From assembly GCF_019038435.1 (NCBI RefSeq), contig NZ_JAGPOX010000062.1, positions 1 to 54,344 of the forward strand: DNA of 54,344 nt, in the 5' to 3' direction. Of this stretch, positions 1 through 8,246 are shown piece by piece (the stretch's first letter is position 1; the number at the start of each line of letters is the position of its first letter). This DNA is from Nocardia alni (GTDB taxonomy: Bacteria > Actinomycetota > Actinomycetes > Mycobacteriales > Mycobacteriaceae). The translations under genes and the position numbers were made by a program. The notes beneath the pieces were generated by a model. It had not been told where the DNA came from. It searched no databases and saw nothing but the letters and a program-made list of their open reading frames with translations.

Positions 1-1
1 G

Positions 2-970
2 TGGGAGAACGCGCTTCGCGTATTCGACCGGATCGGCGCCGGGGCGCGGGTGCGGGGGATCGGGCACGAGATCGACACGTGGTTCTTCGATGCGGCGGGC
101 CGTCCGGTGCGGGCGGCGGGATACGGGGACTACGAACACCGATTCCTGCTCGTGCCGCGACCGGAACTCAACACCATCCTCGCGAATACCATTGGGCAGC
201 AGAATATTCGACTCGGATCGCGGGTGATCGGATATGAGGAGTCCGACAGCGGGGTGAGTGTGCGGCTGGAGTCGGGCCGCGCGATCGAGGCCGATCTGCT
301 GATCGGTGCGGACGGGGTGTACTCGAAGGTGCGGGCACAACTGCTGCCCGGCAGCGATGCCGCTGTGCACGCCGGGCATTACGCCTGGCGGGCGGTGGTT
401 CCCGCCGGTGACGAACGCACCGAGGGCACGGTGCTGACCATCGGCCGAGACCGCACGCGCGGCGGATACTCTCGGCTGTCGGGGGATCGGACGATGTGGA
501 TGATCAACCAGTTCGATGCGGGCGAGCTCACCGGGACTCCTCGCGAGCGGGCCTGGCAGCGGGCGCACAAACTGGCCGAGGCGGGCTGGCACGACGAGCT
601 GCTGACGATGATCGAGGCCACCCCGCAGGAGGCCATCCTGGAGAACGCGATCATGATCGTCCCGGCCCTGCCGCGCTGGACGAGCGAGCGCGTGGCACTG
701 ATCGGCGATGCGGCGCACGGACTTTCACCGCACATCGCGGCCGGTGGCACGCTCGGCATCGAGGACGTCGGCGTGCTGTGCGACAACCTCGAGCGGACGG
801 GCGAGCTGTCCGGGGCGCTGACCGGCTACCAGCGCCCGCGCATGGAGCGCTTCGATGAGGTGCGCGAGCTGTCCCGGAAGGTCGAGAATGCCGCCGACGC
901 AGACGAATTCGCCGAGCAGTACGCCGCATTCAGCCACTGGATGCTGACCACCGCGCCGGGGCGCGACTGA
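2..970 (+). CDS. FAD-dependent aromatic monooxygenase (5' truncated by window)
   Basis: Group A flavoprotein monooxygenase related to salicylate/p-hydroxybenzoate hydroxylases; such enzymes use NAD(P)H and O2 to hydroxylate an aromatic or similar ring. The reading frame is open from base 2, before the first internal GTG at 50, and reads WENALRVFDRIGAG, a typical segment after the N-terminal FAD fold. The GxGxxG dinucleotide motif therefore lies outside the window. Visible motifs are the DG motif (DLLIGADGVYSKVR) and the FAD-ribityl GD motif (RVALIGDAAHGLSPH) near the C-terminus. The substrate cannot be told. The downstream neighbours are on the other strand, so it ends its own unit. Family assignment is secure; substrate is open. 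Confidence 0.88.
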   Translation, partial: WENALRVFDRIGAGARVRGIGHEIDTWFFDAAGRPVRAAGYGDYEHRFLLVPRPELNTILANTIGQQNIRLGSRVIGYEESDSGVSVRLESGRAIEADLLIGADGVYSKVRAQLLPGSDAAVHAGHYAWRAVVPAGDERTEGTVLTIGRDRTRGGYSRLSGDRTMWMINQFDAGELTGTPRERAWQRAHKLAEAGWHDELLTMIEATPQEAILENAIMIVPALPRWTSERVALIGDAAHGLSPHIAAGGTLGIEDVGVLCDNLERTGELSGALTGYQRPRMERFDEVRELSRKVENAADADEFAEQYAAFSHWMLTTAPGRD

Positions 971-978
971 ACCAGCCC

Positions 979-1263
979 TCAGCTGTCGGGCATGCGGCCG
1001 CTGGGTGATCTCACGAAGACGGGGCCCGGGCCGGATTCGGCCGGAAGTTCATCGGCCAGTTGGTCGAATCGGGCGCGGACGTCGTCGTCGAGAACCATTG
1101 TCAGTGCGCCGCAGTCGCGGCAGGCGCGGCCGAATTCGACCTTGAAATCCGAGCGGTTGCGGCGACCGCTCCGGAGAGAGAAACGCAGCCACAGATCGCC
1201 CTCACTGAACAGCAGCCTGCCCCGCGGCCCGAGCCGCTCGGAGCCGCACATCCCGCATCGCAT
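979..1263 (-). CDS. small zinc-ribbon protein
   Basis: A 94-residue protein of unknown role. C3 and C6 (CGMC) and C48 and C51 (CRDC) form two CxxC knuckles about 40 residues apart, the pattern of a zinc ribbon. Between them is a basic, beta-prone stretch, and the acidic C-terminal third has no motif. It ends 8 bp from the convergent monooxygenase and lies 87 bp downstream of kshA on the same strand, so it may be read from the kshA promoter. I know similar zinc-ribbon hypotheticals in actinobacteria but no function. Coding is supported by the paired cysteines and sensible composition; a competing frame on the other strand has no such motif. Confidence 0.65.
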   Translation of the reverse strand: MRCGMCGSERLGPRGRLLFSEGDLWLRFSLRSGRRNRSDFKVEFGRACRDCGALTMVLDDDVRARFDQLADELPAESGPGPVFVRSPSGRMPDS

Positions 1264-1350
1264 GCGGTGATCGTACTGCGGCTCGGGCCGCGGGGAATGC
1301 CGAAACGGGCGCGGGGCAACGGTATCCGCCCCCCGGCCCGGTCGTATCGG

Positions 1351-2490
1351 TCAGGAGACCGGCTGTGCCTGCCGGGCGGCGATATTCGCCTGCACCTGCT
1401 TGTTCCAGGCTTCCAGCGGACGGGTGGTGTCGATCTCGAATTCGAAGCGGTCCACCATCTCCGGCCGCACGTCGGCCGCGTCCACATAGAACTGCTGATA
1501 CCAGCGGCGCAGCTGATATACCGGTCCGTCCTCCTCGCATAGCAGCGGATTGTCGATGCGCGCCTTGCGTTTCCAGATCGCGACATCCTGTTCGAAGCCG
1601 ACCTTGACCCAGTCGCCGAGCGCGATCGCGGTGGCCATCGCGACATCGCCGGGCAGCTTCTCGGATTTCTGCACCATGATCCCGTACATCAGCACGAAGG
1701 AATTCGCGTCGATCGGGTAGTGGCAGTTGATCAGTATCGTCTTGTAGTCACTGCCGTCCTCGTAGTGGTACGTCAGATCGTCGATCATGAACGAGGGGCC
1801 GTAGTACGAGGCGATCGAGGTGCTGCCGGTCATCTTCGCACTGCCCTCGGGCTCGGGCATGTCCGCGCGCGAGCCGCCGTCGAAGTACTGGGTGGCGACG
1901 TGGCCCTCGAAGACGTTCTTGAAGTAGGTCGGCAGCGACCCGTGGATGTAGAAGAAGTGCGCCATATCCACGACGTTGTCGATGATTTCGCGGCAGTTGG
2001 TGTCGACCACGGTGGTGTACCAGTGCCAGTCGGTCCACTGCTCGGTGCCCGCGCCCTCGATGCGGGGGACGGTGATGTCCTGCGGCGGCTGCTTGCCCTC
2101 GGGATCGTTCCAGATGAACAGCATCCCGTCCTGTTCGAGGGTGGTCCACGCCCGGGTGCGGGCCAGCGGCGGCACGCGGCGGCCGTACGGGATCTGCTTG
2201 CACCGTCCGTCGCCGCCCCAGCGCCAGTCGTGGAACGGGCACGCGATCTCGTTGCCCTTGAGCTCGCCGTCGGACAGGTCTCCGCCCATGTGGCGGCAGA
2301 ACGCGTCCAGGACGTTGAGCGAGCCGTCGGCGCCGCGGAACACCACGAGCTTGGTGCCGAACGCCTGGATCGAATGCGGTTCGCCGTCGGAGTAGTCCCG
2401 GACCAACCCGAGGCAGTGCCATCCGCGCGCGAACCTGGTTGGCGCCGCTTCGGCCTCGATCTGGCGAACCTCGTCGTGCACGGCTGTCAT
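1351..2490 (-). CDS. kshA: 3-ketosteroid 9-alpha-monooxygenase, oxygenase component (Rieske)
   Basis: Terminal oxygenase of KshAB, which 9-alpha-hydroxylates 3-ketosteroids and opens ring B with KstD. The 379-residue protein closely follows recalled mycobacterial KshA. The Rieske ligands are C65/H67 (CRHMGGDL) and C84/H87 (CPFHDW), and the mononuclear iron histidines are H178 and H183 in DMAHFFYIH. Conserved blocks GPSFMIDDLTYHYE, LLCEEDGPVYQLRRW and FEFEIDTTRP follow. I chose ATG at 2490 because AGGAGGG lies just upstream; an in-frame ATG at 2514 has no comparable site. The KshB reductase and other sterol genes are absent here, and I found no KstR-like operator in the 197 bp upstream. Substrate specificity among KshA paralogues cannot be read from sequence. 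Confidence 0.92.
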   Translation of the reverse strand: MTAVHDEVRQIEAEAAPTRFARGWHCLGLVRDYSDGEPHSIQAFGTKLVVFRGADGSLNVLDAFCRHMGGDLSDGELKGNEIACPFHDWRWGGDGRCKQIPYGRRVPPLARTRAWTTLEQDGMLFIWNDPEGKQPPQDITVPRIEGAGTEQWTDWHWYTTVVDTNCREIIDNVVDMAHFFYIHGSLPTYFKNVFEGHVATQYFDGGSRADMPEPEGSAKMTGSTSIASYYGPSFMIDDLTYHYEDGSDYKTILINCHYPIDANSFVLMYGIMVQKSEKLPGDVAMATAIALGDWVKVGFEQDVAIWKRKARIDNPLLCEEDGPVYQLRRWYQQFYVDAADVRPEMVDRFEFEIDTTRPLEAWNKQVQANIAARQAQPVS

Positions 2491-2687
2491 ATCCACCCTC
2501 CTCGGAGCGAGCATGCGGAAGTACGCTTATCGCGGCCCGTGAGCTGGGCCTGATCCGCATCAAATCGGTTATAACACCGGGAAATACGGGTCCGAGTGGG
2601 CAAGCTCACTCAGCGGACAGGCCGCGTCGGTGACCGAAACTTCGAGCACCGCAGCGCTGAGCAGACGCTCGGTTCGCTTGGGCGCGC

Positions 2688-3926
2688 TCAGTCCCGGCTG
2701 GGCTCGAGATCGGGTGCGGGAGTGGCGCTCAACTGACGGGGCAGCAGCAGGGACGTGCCGAGGACGGCGACCCCGGCCACCGCAAGTACGGCGCGGGGAC
2801 CGATGAAGTCGGCGAGTACGCCGCACAGCAGAGTCAGGGTGGCGATGCCGAGGCTGGTGGACACCGACCACGACGACAGCATCCGCGCCACGCGTTCGGT
2901 GGGTGTCTGCTCCAGCCGGAACGTGGACAGTACCGGCCCGTAGATGCCGCAGCAGGTGACCAGGCCGAACTGGGCGACCAGGACGATCGCCAGGCCCGCC
3001 ACGCCCGGCCGCACGAACGCCAGTCCCAGGATCCAGAACGTGCGCACCACGCCCGAGACCAGCAGCACCCGGTCGCGCCCGAACCGTTCGACCAGCCGCG
3101 GGGCCGAGCGCGCTCCGATCAGCCCGCCGACGCAGGGCAGACCGAAGGCCAGGCCGTACTGCCACGGCCGGAATCCCAGATGCCCGAGCATGAGGATGGC
3201 GATCAGCGGTTCACCGGCCATGATCAGACCGTTGACCAGGATCGAGTTGGACAGCAGCCGCCGTAGCGCCGGATGCGCCAGGATGTGCCGCCAGCCGTCG
3301 AGCAGATCCGTCGCGCGCAGTCCCGGTCGCGCGCTCGCCGGACGGGTTTCGGGCGTGCGGATCGCGAACAGGTTCAGCGCCGACAGCAGATAGCTCATCC
3401 CATCGGCGGTCACCGTCGTGACCGGGCCGAGGATGCCGATCGCCGCACCGCCCAGCGGCGGGCCGACCACCACCGAGGTCCACATGGTCGCCTCGAACTT
3501 GCCGTTCGCGATGAGCAGATCCTCTTGCCGCACAATCGTTTTCAGAAATGCCCCGCTGGCCGCGTTGAACGCGATCTTGGCCGCGGCGGTCAGAATAGCC
3601 ACCACCAACAGTTGGGCAAATGTCAGTAAACCCAGCGCATAGGCGATCGGAATGGTCAGCAGCGCGCCGAACCGCACGATATCCATCGACATCATCACCG
3701 GACGTTTGCGACGGCCGTCGATCCACGGCCCCAGCGGCACCGCCAGCACCGCACCCACCGCCGCACCCGCCGAGGACAACGCCGCCACCGCGGTCGGCCC
3801 AGCGTGCAGAATAATGACCGCTATCAGCGGAAATGCCCCCAGCCCGAAACCTGATCCGTACGCGCTCACCATGTAGGCCCGCCAGAGCCAATCGAATTCC
3901 CGGCCCAATGATCGCCGCGACGCCAT
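2688..3926 (-). CDS. MFS transporter (enterobactin-exporter-like, MFS_3/DHA3 type)
   Basis: A 412-residue, roughly 12-helix major facilitator protein of the group that includes EntS-like exporters and macrolide pumps. It has alternating hydrophobic spans, a motif A-like loop (GPWIDGRRKRPVMM) after helix 2, and the mid-protein KFEATMWTSVVVGPPLGG block typical of this subfamily. The first ATG of the open frame (3983) would add 19 charged residues; ATG at 3926 begins directly before the first helix region and has GAGGGG about 10 bp upstream. It is transcribed away from a LysR gene, with a perfect palindrome in the shared 243-bp gap, which suggests LysR control. The substrate is unknown; a drug or siderophore-like compound is possible. 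Confidence 0.82.
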   Translation of the reverse strand: MASRRSLGREFDWLWRAYMVSAYGSGFGLGAFPLIAVIILHAGPTAVAALSSAGAAVGAVLAVPLGPWIDGRRKRPVMMSMDIVRFGALLTIPIAYALGLLTFAQLLVVAILTAAAKIAFNAASGAFLKTIVRQEDLLIANGKFEATMWTSVVVGPPLGGAAIGILGPVTTVTADGMSYLLSALNLFAIRTPETRPASARPGLRATDLLDGWRHILAHPALRRLLSNSILVNGLIMAGEPLIAILMLGHLGFRPWQYGLAFGLPCVGGLIGARSAPRLVERFGRDRVLLVSGVVRTFWILGLAFVRPGVAGLAIVLVAQFGLVTCCGIYGPVLSTFRLEQTPTERVARMLSSWSVSTSLGIATLTLLCGVLADFIGPRAVLAVAGVAVLGTSLLLPRQLSATPAPDLEPSRD

Positions 3927-4026
3927 ACCCGTGCATCCCCTCGCCCGTCCTCGCACACCGGGGTGGTGTGCGGTGCGATCCAATCCGACCCCGGGCGGTG
4001 AAGCAAACAGCCGACCGATGCGGATT

Positions 4027-4043
4027 CACAACTCACAGTTGTG
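4027..4043. promoter_or_regulatory. palindromic operator candidate between MFS and LysR genes
   Basis: CACAACT-CAC-AGTTGTG is a perfect 7-bp inverted repeat with a 3-bp spacer. It lies between divergent start codons at 3926 and 4170. LysR-type regulators usually bind imperfect dyads of this size, so it may be the site of the adjacent LysR protein; this is inference. Confidence 0.5.
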
Positions 4044-4169
4044 TTCCAGGTGGTCGTGCGCCCGGATGGTCGGGTGTACGTCGAGGGATACGGCCGGCAT
4101 GGTTGTGCGCGGGGGATGTCGGACCCACTCGTTAGGCTTCGCATCGTCACGGGATCGAGCGGAGGTGAA

Positions 4170-5177
4170 GTGTCGGATCTGGACCTGGCGGCCGTGCGGG
4201 CGTTCATGGCCGCGGTGGAAGAGGGGCAGTTCGGTCATGCCGCGGATGTGCTGGGCATCACCCAGCAGGGGGTGTCCAAGCGAATCGCGAAGCTGGAGAG
4301 TCAACTCGGGGTGCGCCTGTTCGACCGTGTGCCCACGGGTATCGCGGTGACAGCAGCGGGGATGCGAGTGCTTCCGCGCGCTCGCTCACTGCTGTCGGCG
4401 GCCGACGACATGGTGGCCGCCGCGCGCCCGGAACCGCGACCGCTGCGTGTGGCGATCATGGGCGAACGGCATGCCACCTGGCAATCCATGCGCTACTATC
4501 TCGACCGGCACCCGGAGGCCGATATCGACATCGTGCCGACCACGGCGTTCCGCAGTTGTCGCGACGCCATAATAGACGCGCGCGCCGATGCCGCCTTCGC
4601 GCGACCGACCGGCGGTCCGCGCGCCCTGTCGTCGGAGATCGCCCGTACCCCAGCCTATGTGGAACCGCTGCACCTGCTGGTCGGTAAGGACCATCCCCTG
4701 GCCGCTCGGCAGGCGGTCACGCCGGAGCAGATCGTGCCGTATCCCATGTGGGTGCCGGGCGCGTCGGTGCCATCGGAGTGGGCCGATTTCTACCGGGAGT
4801 GGAGCGAGTTCAGTGGCATCACGGTCCTCACCGGCCGTACCCCCGGCGGCCTGCCCGAACGTGAGGACGACCGCATCACCCACCGCCGCCCCTACGGGCT
4901 CGAGGCCGCGTTCGACCGTGTCGTCGCGTCCGACACCCTGGTCACATGCTGCGGAGACGGCATCCGCGCGCCCTGGCACCCGCACATTCGCAGGCTTCCG
5001 ATAGTCGACCCGACGCCGGCCTATCCGCACGCCCTGCTGTGGGCGACCGCGAACATCCACCCGGCCCTGCCCCACCTGATCGCCTATACGCAGGAGAACT
5101 ACAACAGCGATATCGCCCGGGACTGCTGGCTCCCGGACGCGGACCGCTCGATGTTCGTCGCGATGCCAGGGACTTGA
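4170..5177 (+). CDS. LysR-family transcriptional regulator
   Basis: A 335-residue LysR-type regulator. The N-terminal winged helix-turn-helix (about residues 3-60) reads DLAAVRAFMAAVEEGQFGHA, then ADVLGITQQGVSKRIAKLES and QLGVRLFDR, a textbook LysR HTH. The rest is a periplasmic-binding-like effector domain. The open frame extends 43 codons further up, but GTG at 4170 has GGAGGTGA immediately before it and places the HTH at the N-terminus, so I use it. It is divergent from the MFS gene at 2688-3926, which it probably controls, and probably autoregulated through the palindrome at 4027. The effector is unknown. Confidence 0.88.
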   Translation: MSDLDLAAVRAFMAAVEEGQFGHAADVLGITQQGVSKRIAKLESQLGVRLFDRVPTGIAVTAAGMRVLPRARSLLSAADDMVAAARPEPRPLRVAIMGERHATWQSMRYYLDRHPEADIDIVPTTAFRSCRDAIIDARADAAFARPTGGPRALSSEIARTPAYVEPLHLLVGKDHPLAARQAVTPEQIVPYPMWVPGASVPSEWADFYREWSEFSGITVLTGRTPGGLPEREDDRITHRRPYGLEAAFDRVVASDTLVTCCGDGIRAPWHPHIRRLPIVDPTPAYPHALLWATANIHPALPHLIAYTQENYNSDIARDCWLPDADRSMFVAMPGT

Positions 5178-5242
5178 CCTCACCGTCCGCTGGAGCGAAT
5201 TTCTGTCGCTTCGTAGACCGAGAAGGCGATCGGAGCGAGTAA

Positions 5243-5650
5243 TCAGGAGGGACAGCTCGATTGGAACGGGAAGCACGGTGTGGTGAGGGGAGGTGGGGAC
5301 GGCTTCGCTGTGAGGATCGGGTATGCGGGTGGGGAGGTGGGCGGGGCGTCGTGTTGGTGCAGGACCAGGCCGACGACCACCACGAGGAAGATCACGGCTA
5401 CGAAACCCGCTGCCATCAGCAGTGGGCCGAATCCCAGCCCGGGGAGCGGAATGTTCGTCGCGTAGAGGCGTGGAGCTTTCGGGCGGCGAAAGGAAGCGTA
5501 TGGCGCTGTGCCGTAGGGGCGCATGACGCGCTGTGGCAGGGTTGCTCGGCGGCCGAGCCGCGAGCCGCTCCCGCTGGGAGCGCGTCTCCCGTACGACCAG
5601 ACGGGCGAGGTGCCGCGTCCGGGATATCCCCTCACTCCAGGCATGGGCAC
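5243..5650 (-). CDS. hypothetical single-pass membrane protein
   Basis: A 135-residue open frame of unknown function. The first 70 residues are Arg/Pro/Gly/Tyr-rich. One strong transmembrane helix follows (about residues 75-98, LLMAAGFVAVIFLVVVVGLV), then a proline-rich tail with two cysteines (TPCFPFQSSC). There is no recognised domain. An internal ATG (MRPYGTAPYASF) gives a 93-residue alternative that keeps the helix. No clear ribosome site precedes ATG 5650. The gene lies between the convergent end of the LysR gene and the stop of the TetR gene on the same strand. Composition and the clean helix favour real coding, but this is a modest call. Confidence 0.45.
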   Translation of the reverse strand: MPMPGVRGYPGRGTSPVWSYGRRAPSGSGSRLGRRATLPQRVMRPYGTAPYASFRRPKAPRLYATNIPLPGLGFGPLLMAAGFVAVIFLVVVVGLVLHQHDAPPTSPPAYPILTAKPSPPPLTTPCFPFQSSCPS

Positions 5651-5669
5651 AAGTGTGACATCGGGTGGG

Positions 5670-6341
5670 TCAGGGGTCGACGGTCTCGGCTTGAATGGGT
5701 TGTGAACTGTCCGTCGCCGCGTGGGTGGCCAGGAAGTCGTCCACGATCTTTTCGCAGTCGGTCCGGGTGAGAGTGCGTGATCCGATCAGCCGCAGGATCA
5801 TGACGGGGCCGAGCAACTGCGCGCCGGCGAATATCCGGTCCGGGACGTGGAGTTGGGCACTGGCCTCGGGGCTGTCGAAGAATTGGTCGAAGGGCTCGCG
5901 ATAGCGCTCGACGGCACGGGCGCGCAGCGACTGTACGGCCGGCGGGACGACATCGGAATACGCGTCCGGCGGGGCCGTGGGGTTCAGGCCCAGCCACGCG
6001 AATATCGCCCACTGCATCGGCGCCTGCTCGATGACCGCGGCCTGCCGAATCACCAACGCGATCAGCCGCTCTCGCAGCGATCCGGTCTGCGGCGCCGGCT
6101 CGACGGGCGGAATCATCCGCTCGAACGCCGCGGAGAGCAACTCCGTACTACTGCCGAAATTGCGGTAGAGGGTCGTGCGCGCGACACCCGAACGCCGCGT
6201 CACCGCCTCGACGGTGACCGCTTCGACCCCGCCGGTGGCCAGCAGTTCGGTGACGGCGTCCAGCAACCGGTCGCGCGAGCGCGCACGCCGTGGGTCGAGC
6301 GTTTCCGGATCCGTGGGTCGCGGGTGAGCCATACCACTCAT
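5670..6341 (-). CDS. TetR/AcrR-family repressor
   Basis: A 223-residue TetR regulator. The N-terminal HTH (about residues 20-66) includes SRDRLLDAVTELLATGG and VTRRSGVARTTLYRNFGSST. The C-terminal ligand and dimer domain is diverged, as usual. It is divergent from the DHA2 pump at 6436 across a 94-bp gap that holds a perfect palindrome (6379-6405), the normal local-repressor layout. I infer that it represses the pump and itself until a pump substrate binds. An internal ATG at codon 4 is an equally possible start. The ligand is unknown. Confidence 0.9.
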   Translation of the reverse strand: MSGMAHPRPTDPETLDPRRARSRDRLLDAVTELLATGGVEAVTVEAVTRRSGVARTTLYRNFGSSTELLSAAFERMIPPVEPAPQTGSLRERLIALVIRQAAVIEQAPMQWAIFAWLGLNPTAPPDAYSDVVPPAVQSLRARAVERYREPFDQFFDSPEASAQLHVPDRIFAGAQLLGPVMILRLIGSRTLTRTDCEKIVDDFLATHAATDSSQPIQAETVDP

Positions 6342-6378
6342 CTTGCCGACCCGGACTTCTCGCGGATAATTCCGCCTC

Positions 6379-6405
6379 CGTTACGCTACCGGGAGTAGCG
6401 TAACG
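6379..6405. promoter_or_regulatory. TetR operator (perfect inverted repeat)
   Basis: CGTTACGCTA, 7 bp, then TAGCGTAACG: a perfect 10-bp inverted repeat midway between the divergent tetR (start 6341) and MFS (start 6436) genes. A second, near-perfect dyad overlaps it to the right (CGATACC-AAC-GGTAGCG, 6404-6420), so two dimers may bind. TATA-like sequence overlaps the sites, consistent with repression. Confidence 0.8.
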
Positions 6406-6435
6406 ATACCAACGGTAGCGAAAGTAGGAGATACG

Positions 6436-8016
6436 GTGGTCGACATCGGAATCCGAACCACATCCGCGTCGCTGCCCGCCACCCGGCAGCGCTGGACGCT
6501 GGTGGTCTCGTGTCTGGCGGTGGCGCTGGTGGTCGCATCGATGGCGGCCCTGTATACGGCACTGCCGCAGCTCGCCACGTCCATCGGCGCCACGCAGCAG
6601 CAACTGACCTGGGTGGTCAACGGCTATACGCTCGCGCTGGCCGCGCTGGTGCTGGCCGGGGGCGCGCTCGGCGACCGTTACGGGCGGCGCAAGGCGTTGA
6701 TCGTGGGCCTGGTCATCTTCTGCCTGGGGACCGCGGTTCCGCTGATCGTGCACGATCCGGCCTGGCTGATCGCGGGGCGGGTGGTGTCCGGAATCGGTGC
6801 GGCGCTGGTGATGCCCTCGACGTTGTCGCTGTTGACGCCGGTCTTTCCGGTCGAGCGCTGGGGTTTCGCGGTCGGTATCTGGGCGGGGGTCGCCGGTTCC
6901 GGGGCCGTGGTCGGGCTGCTCGGGTCCGGCCTGATACTGCGAGTGTGGTCGTGGTCGGCGATCTTCGCCGGTATGACGGCTGCCGGCGTCGTCCTGGTAG
7001 TTGTGGCGCTGCTGGTGCCGGAGTCACGCGAATCCGATCGTCCGCGTGTGGACATCCCGGGCGCGATCGGTTCGGCGCTGACCGTGAGTCTGCTGGTCGT
7101 CGGTGTCACCGAGGCGCCCCAGCGCGGCTGGTCGTCACCGCTGACACTGATCCTGGTGCTCGGCGCGTTGCTCGCCGGAGCGGGTTTCATCCTCATCGAG
7201 TCGCGCAGCGCCCATCCACTGCTGCCCATCCGGCTCTTCGCGAGCCGGGAGTTCTCGTGCGGCGCGGTCTCGGTCGGGCTCCAGTTCCTGGTCAACTTCG
7301 GAGTATTCCTGTTGCTGGTGCAGTATCTGCAGCTCATTCTCGGTTATTCGCCGCTGCGTTCCTCGGTGGCCATGGCGCCGATGGCGATACCGCTGGTACT
7401 CCTGTCGGTGGTCTCCTCGGCGCTGACGCAGCGACTGGGGCTGCGCGTGATGACGGTGACGGGCCTGGCGGCCGTATCGTGTGGGCTGTTCCTGCTGACC
7501 AGAATCGGTGTGCACACCAGCTACCTCGGTGTGTTGGGGCCGCTCATGGTCGCCAGCATCGGTCTCGGCCTGTGCATGGCCCCGGCCACCTCGGCCATCA
7601 TCTCCAGCACTCCCGCCGAAAAGCACGGCGTCGCATCGGCGGTCAACGACGCCGCCCGGGAGGTCGGTGCGGCGATCGGCATCGCCATCGCCGGAAGCCT
7701 GCTGGCCGCCGGATACCGCGATCGCGTCCAGCCCGTCCTGTCGCGGTTGCCCGAACCGGCTCGTCAACCGGTGCACGACTCGCTGGCCGCGGCCTTGGCA
7801 GTGACCGATCGCGCCGGTCCGGCCGCACGCCCGGTCGCCGAATTCGCCCGCGTCGCTTTCGTTCACGGCATTCACGAGGCTGCGCTGATTCTCGGAGTGA
7901 TCATGGCCTGTAGCGCGGTGCTGGCCCTGGCCGCCCCGGGTCCGAGGCGCCCGAACCGTCTCCTCGCGCGAATCGGTCGGCGAGGTCGCTCCCGGGTTAC
8001 CGAGACGGTCGACTAG
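6436..8016 (+). CDS. DHA2-family (EmrB/QacA-type) drug efflux MFS transporter
   Basis: A 526-residue, about 14-helix proton-coupled drug exporter of the inner membrane. The motif A loop GDRYGRRKALIVG follows helix 2, and the family sequence TTYTALPQL-like block (AALYTALPQLATSIGA) with QQQLTWVVNGYTLALAALVL is typical of EmrB/QacA proteins. Later blocks include HGVASAVNDAAREVGAAIG, also characteristic. The GTG start has TAGGAG 5 bp upstream. It is divergent from the TetR gene with a palindromic operator between them. Substrates of such pumps (dyes, quaternary amines, antibiotics) cannot be predicted from the sequence. Confidence 0.92.
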   Translation: MVDIGIRTTSASLPATRQRWTLVVSCLAVALVVASMAALYTALPQLATSIGATQQQLTWVVNGYTLALAALVLAGGALGDRYGRRKALIVGLVIFCLGTAVPLIVHDPAWLIAGRVVSGIGAALVMPSTLSLLTPVFPVERWGFAVGIWAGVAGSGAVVGLLGSGLILRVWSWSAIFAGMTAAGVVLVVVALLVPESRESDRPRVDIPGAIGSALTVSLLVVGVTEAPQRGWSSPLTLILVLGALLAGAGFILIESRSAHPLLPIRLFASREFSCGAVSVGLQFLVNFGVFLLLVQYLQLILGYSPLRSSVAMAPMAIPLVLLSVVSSALTQRLGLRVMTVTGLAAVSCGLFLLTRIGVHTSYLGVLGPLMVASIGLGLCMAPATSAIISSTPAEKHGVASAVNDAAREVGAAIGIAIAGSLLAAGYRDRVQPVLSRLPEPARQPVHDSLAAALAVTDRAGPAARPVAEFARVAFVHGIHEAALILGVIMACSAVLALAAPGPRRPNRLLARIGRRGRSRVTETVD

Positions 8017-8047
8017 ACCTGCGATGTTACTCCCGTCATTCGGGCAC

Positions 8048-8098
8048 GCTTTCGGCCGGAATCCACATATATCGGCGCAGTTGGATCCGGCCAAAAGC
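8048..8098. terminator. imperfect inverted repeat between convergent genes (probable terminator)
   Basis: Left arm 8048-8064 (GCTTTCGGCCGGAATCC) and right arm 8083-8098 (GGATCCGGCCAAAAGC) pair over about 16 bp with one mismatch and one bulge around an 18-bp AT-richer loop. It lies just past the MFS stop and before the convergent isomerase, so a bidirectional terminator is likely. There is no U tract. Confidence 0.5.
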
Positions 8099-8246
8099 CT
8101 GCGTCCCGCTGCGCGAGCCTGTTGACGGCTGGAAATGTCTCACCCGCACCACCCGTCCAGGTGGCACCTATTTCCGGATCAGCATGCCAGGATGACGAAA
8201 GATGGCGAGGGCGTTGCGGTACCGGGGCACATCGGCAGGGCGGCTT

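Noticed and set aside
2491..2687. A KstR operator near kshA.
   Set aside because: I searched both strands by eye for the AACAAGTT-type inverted repeat and found none.
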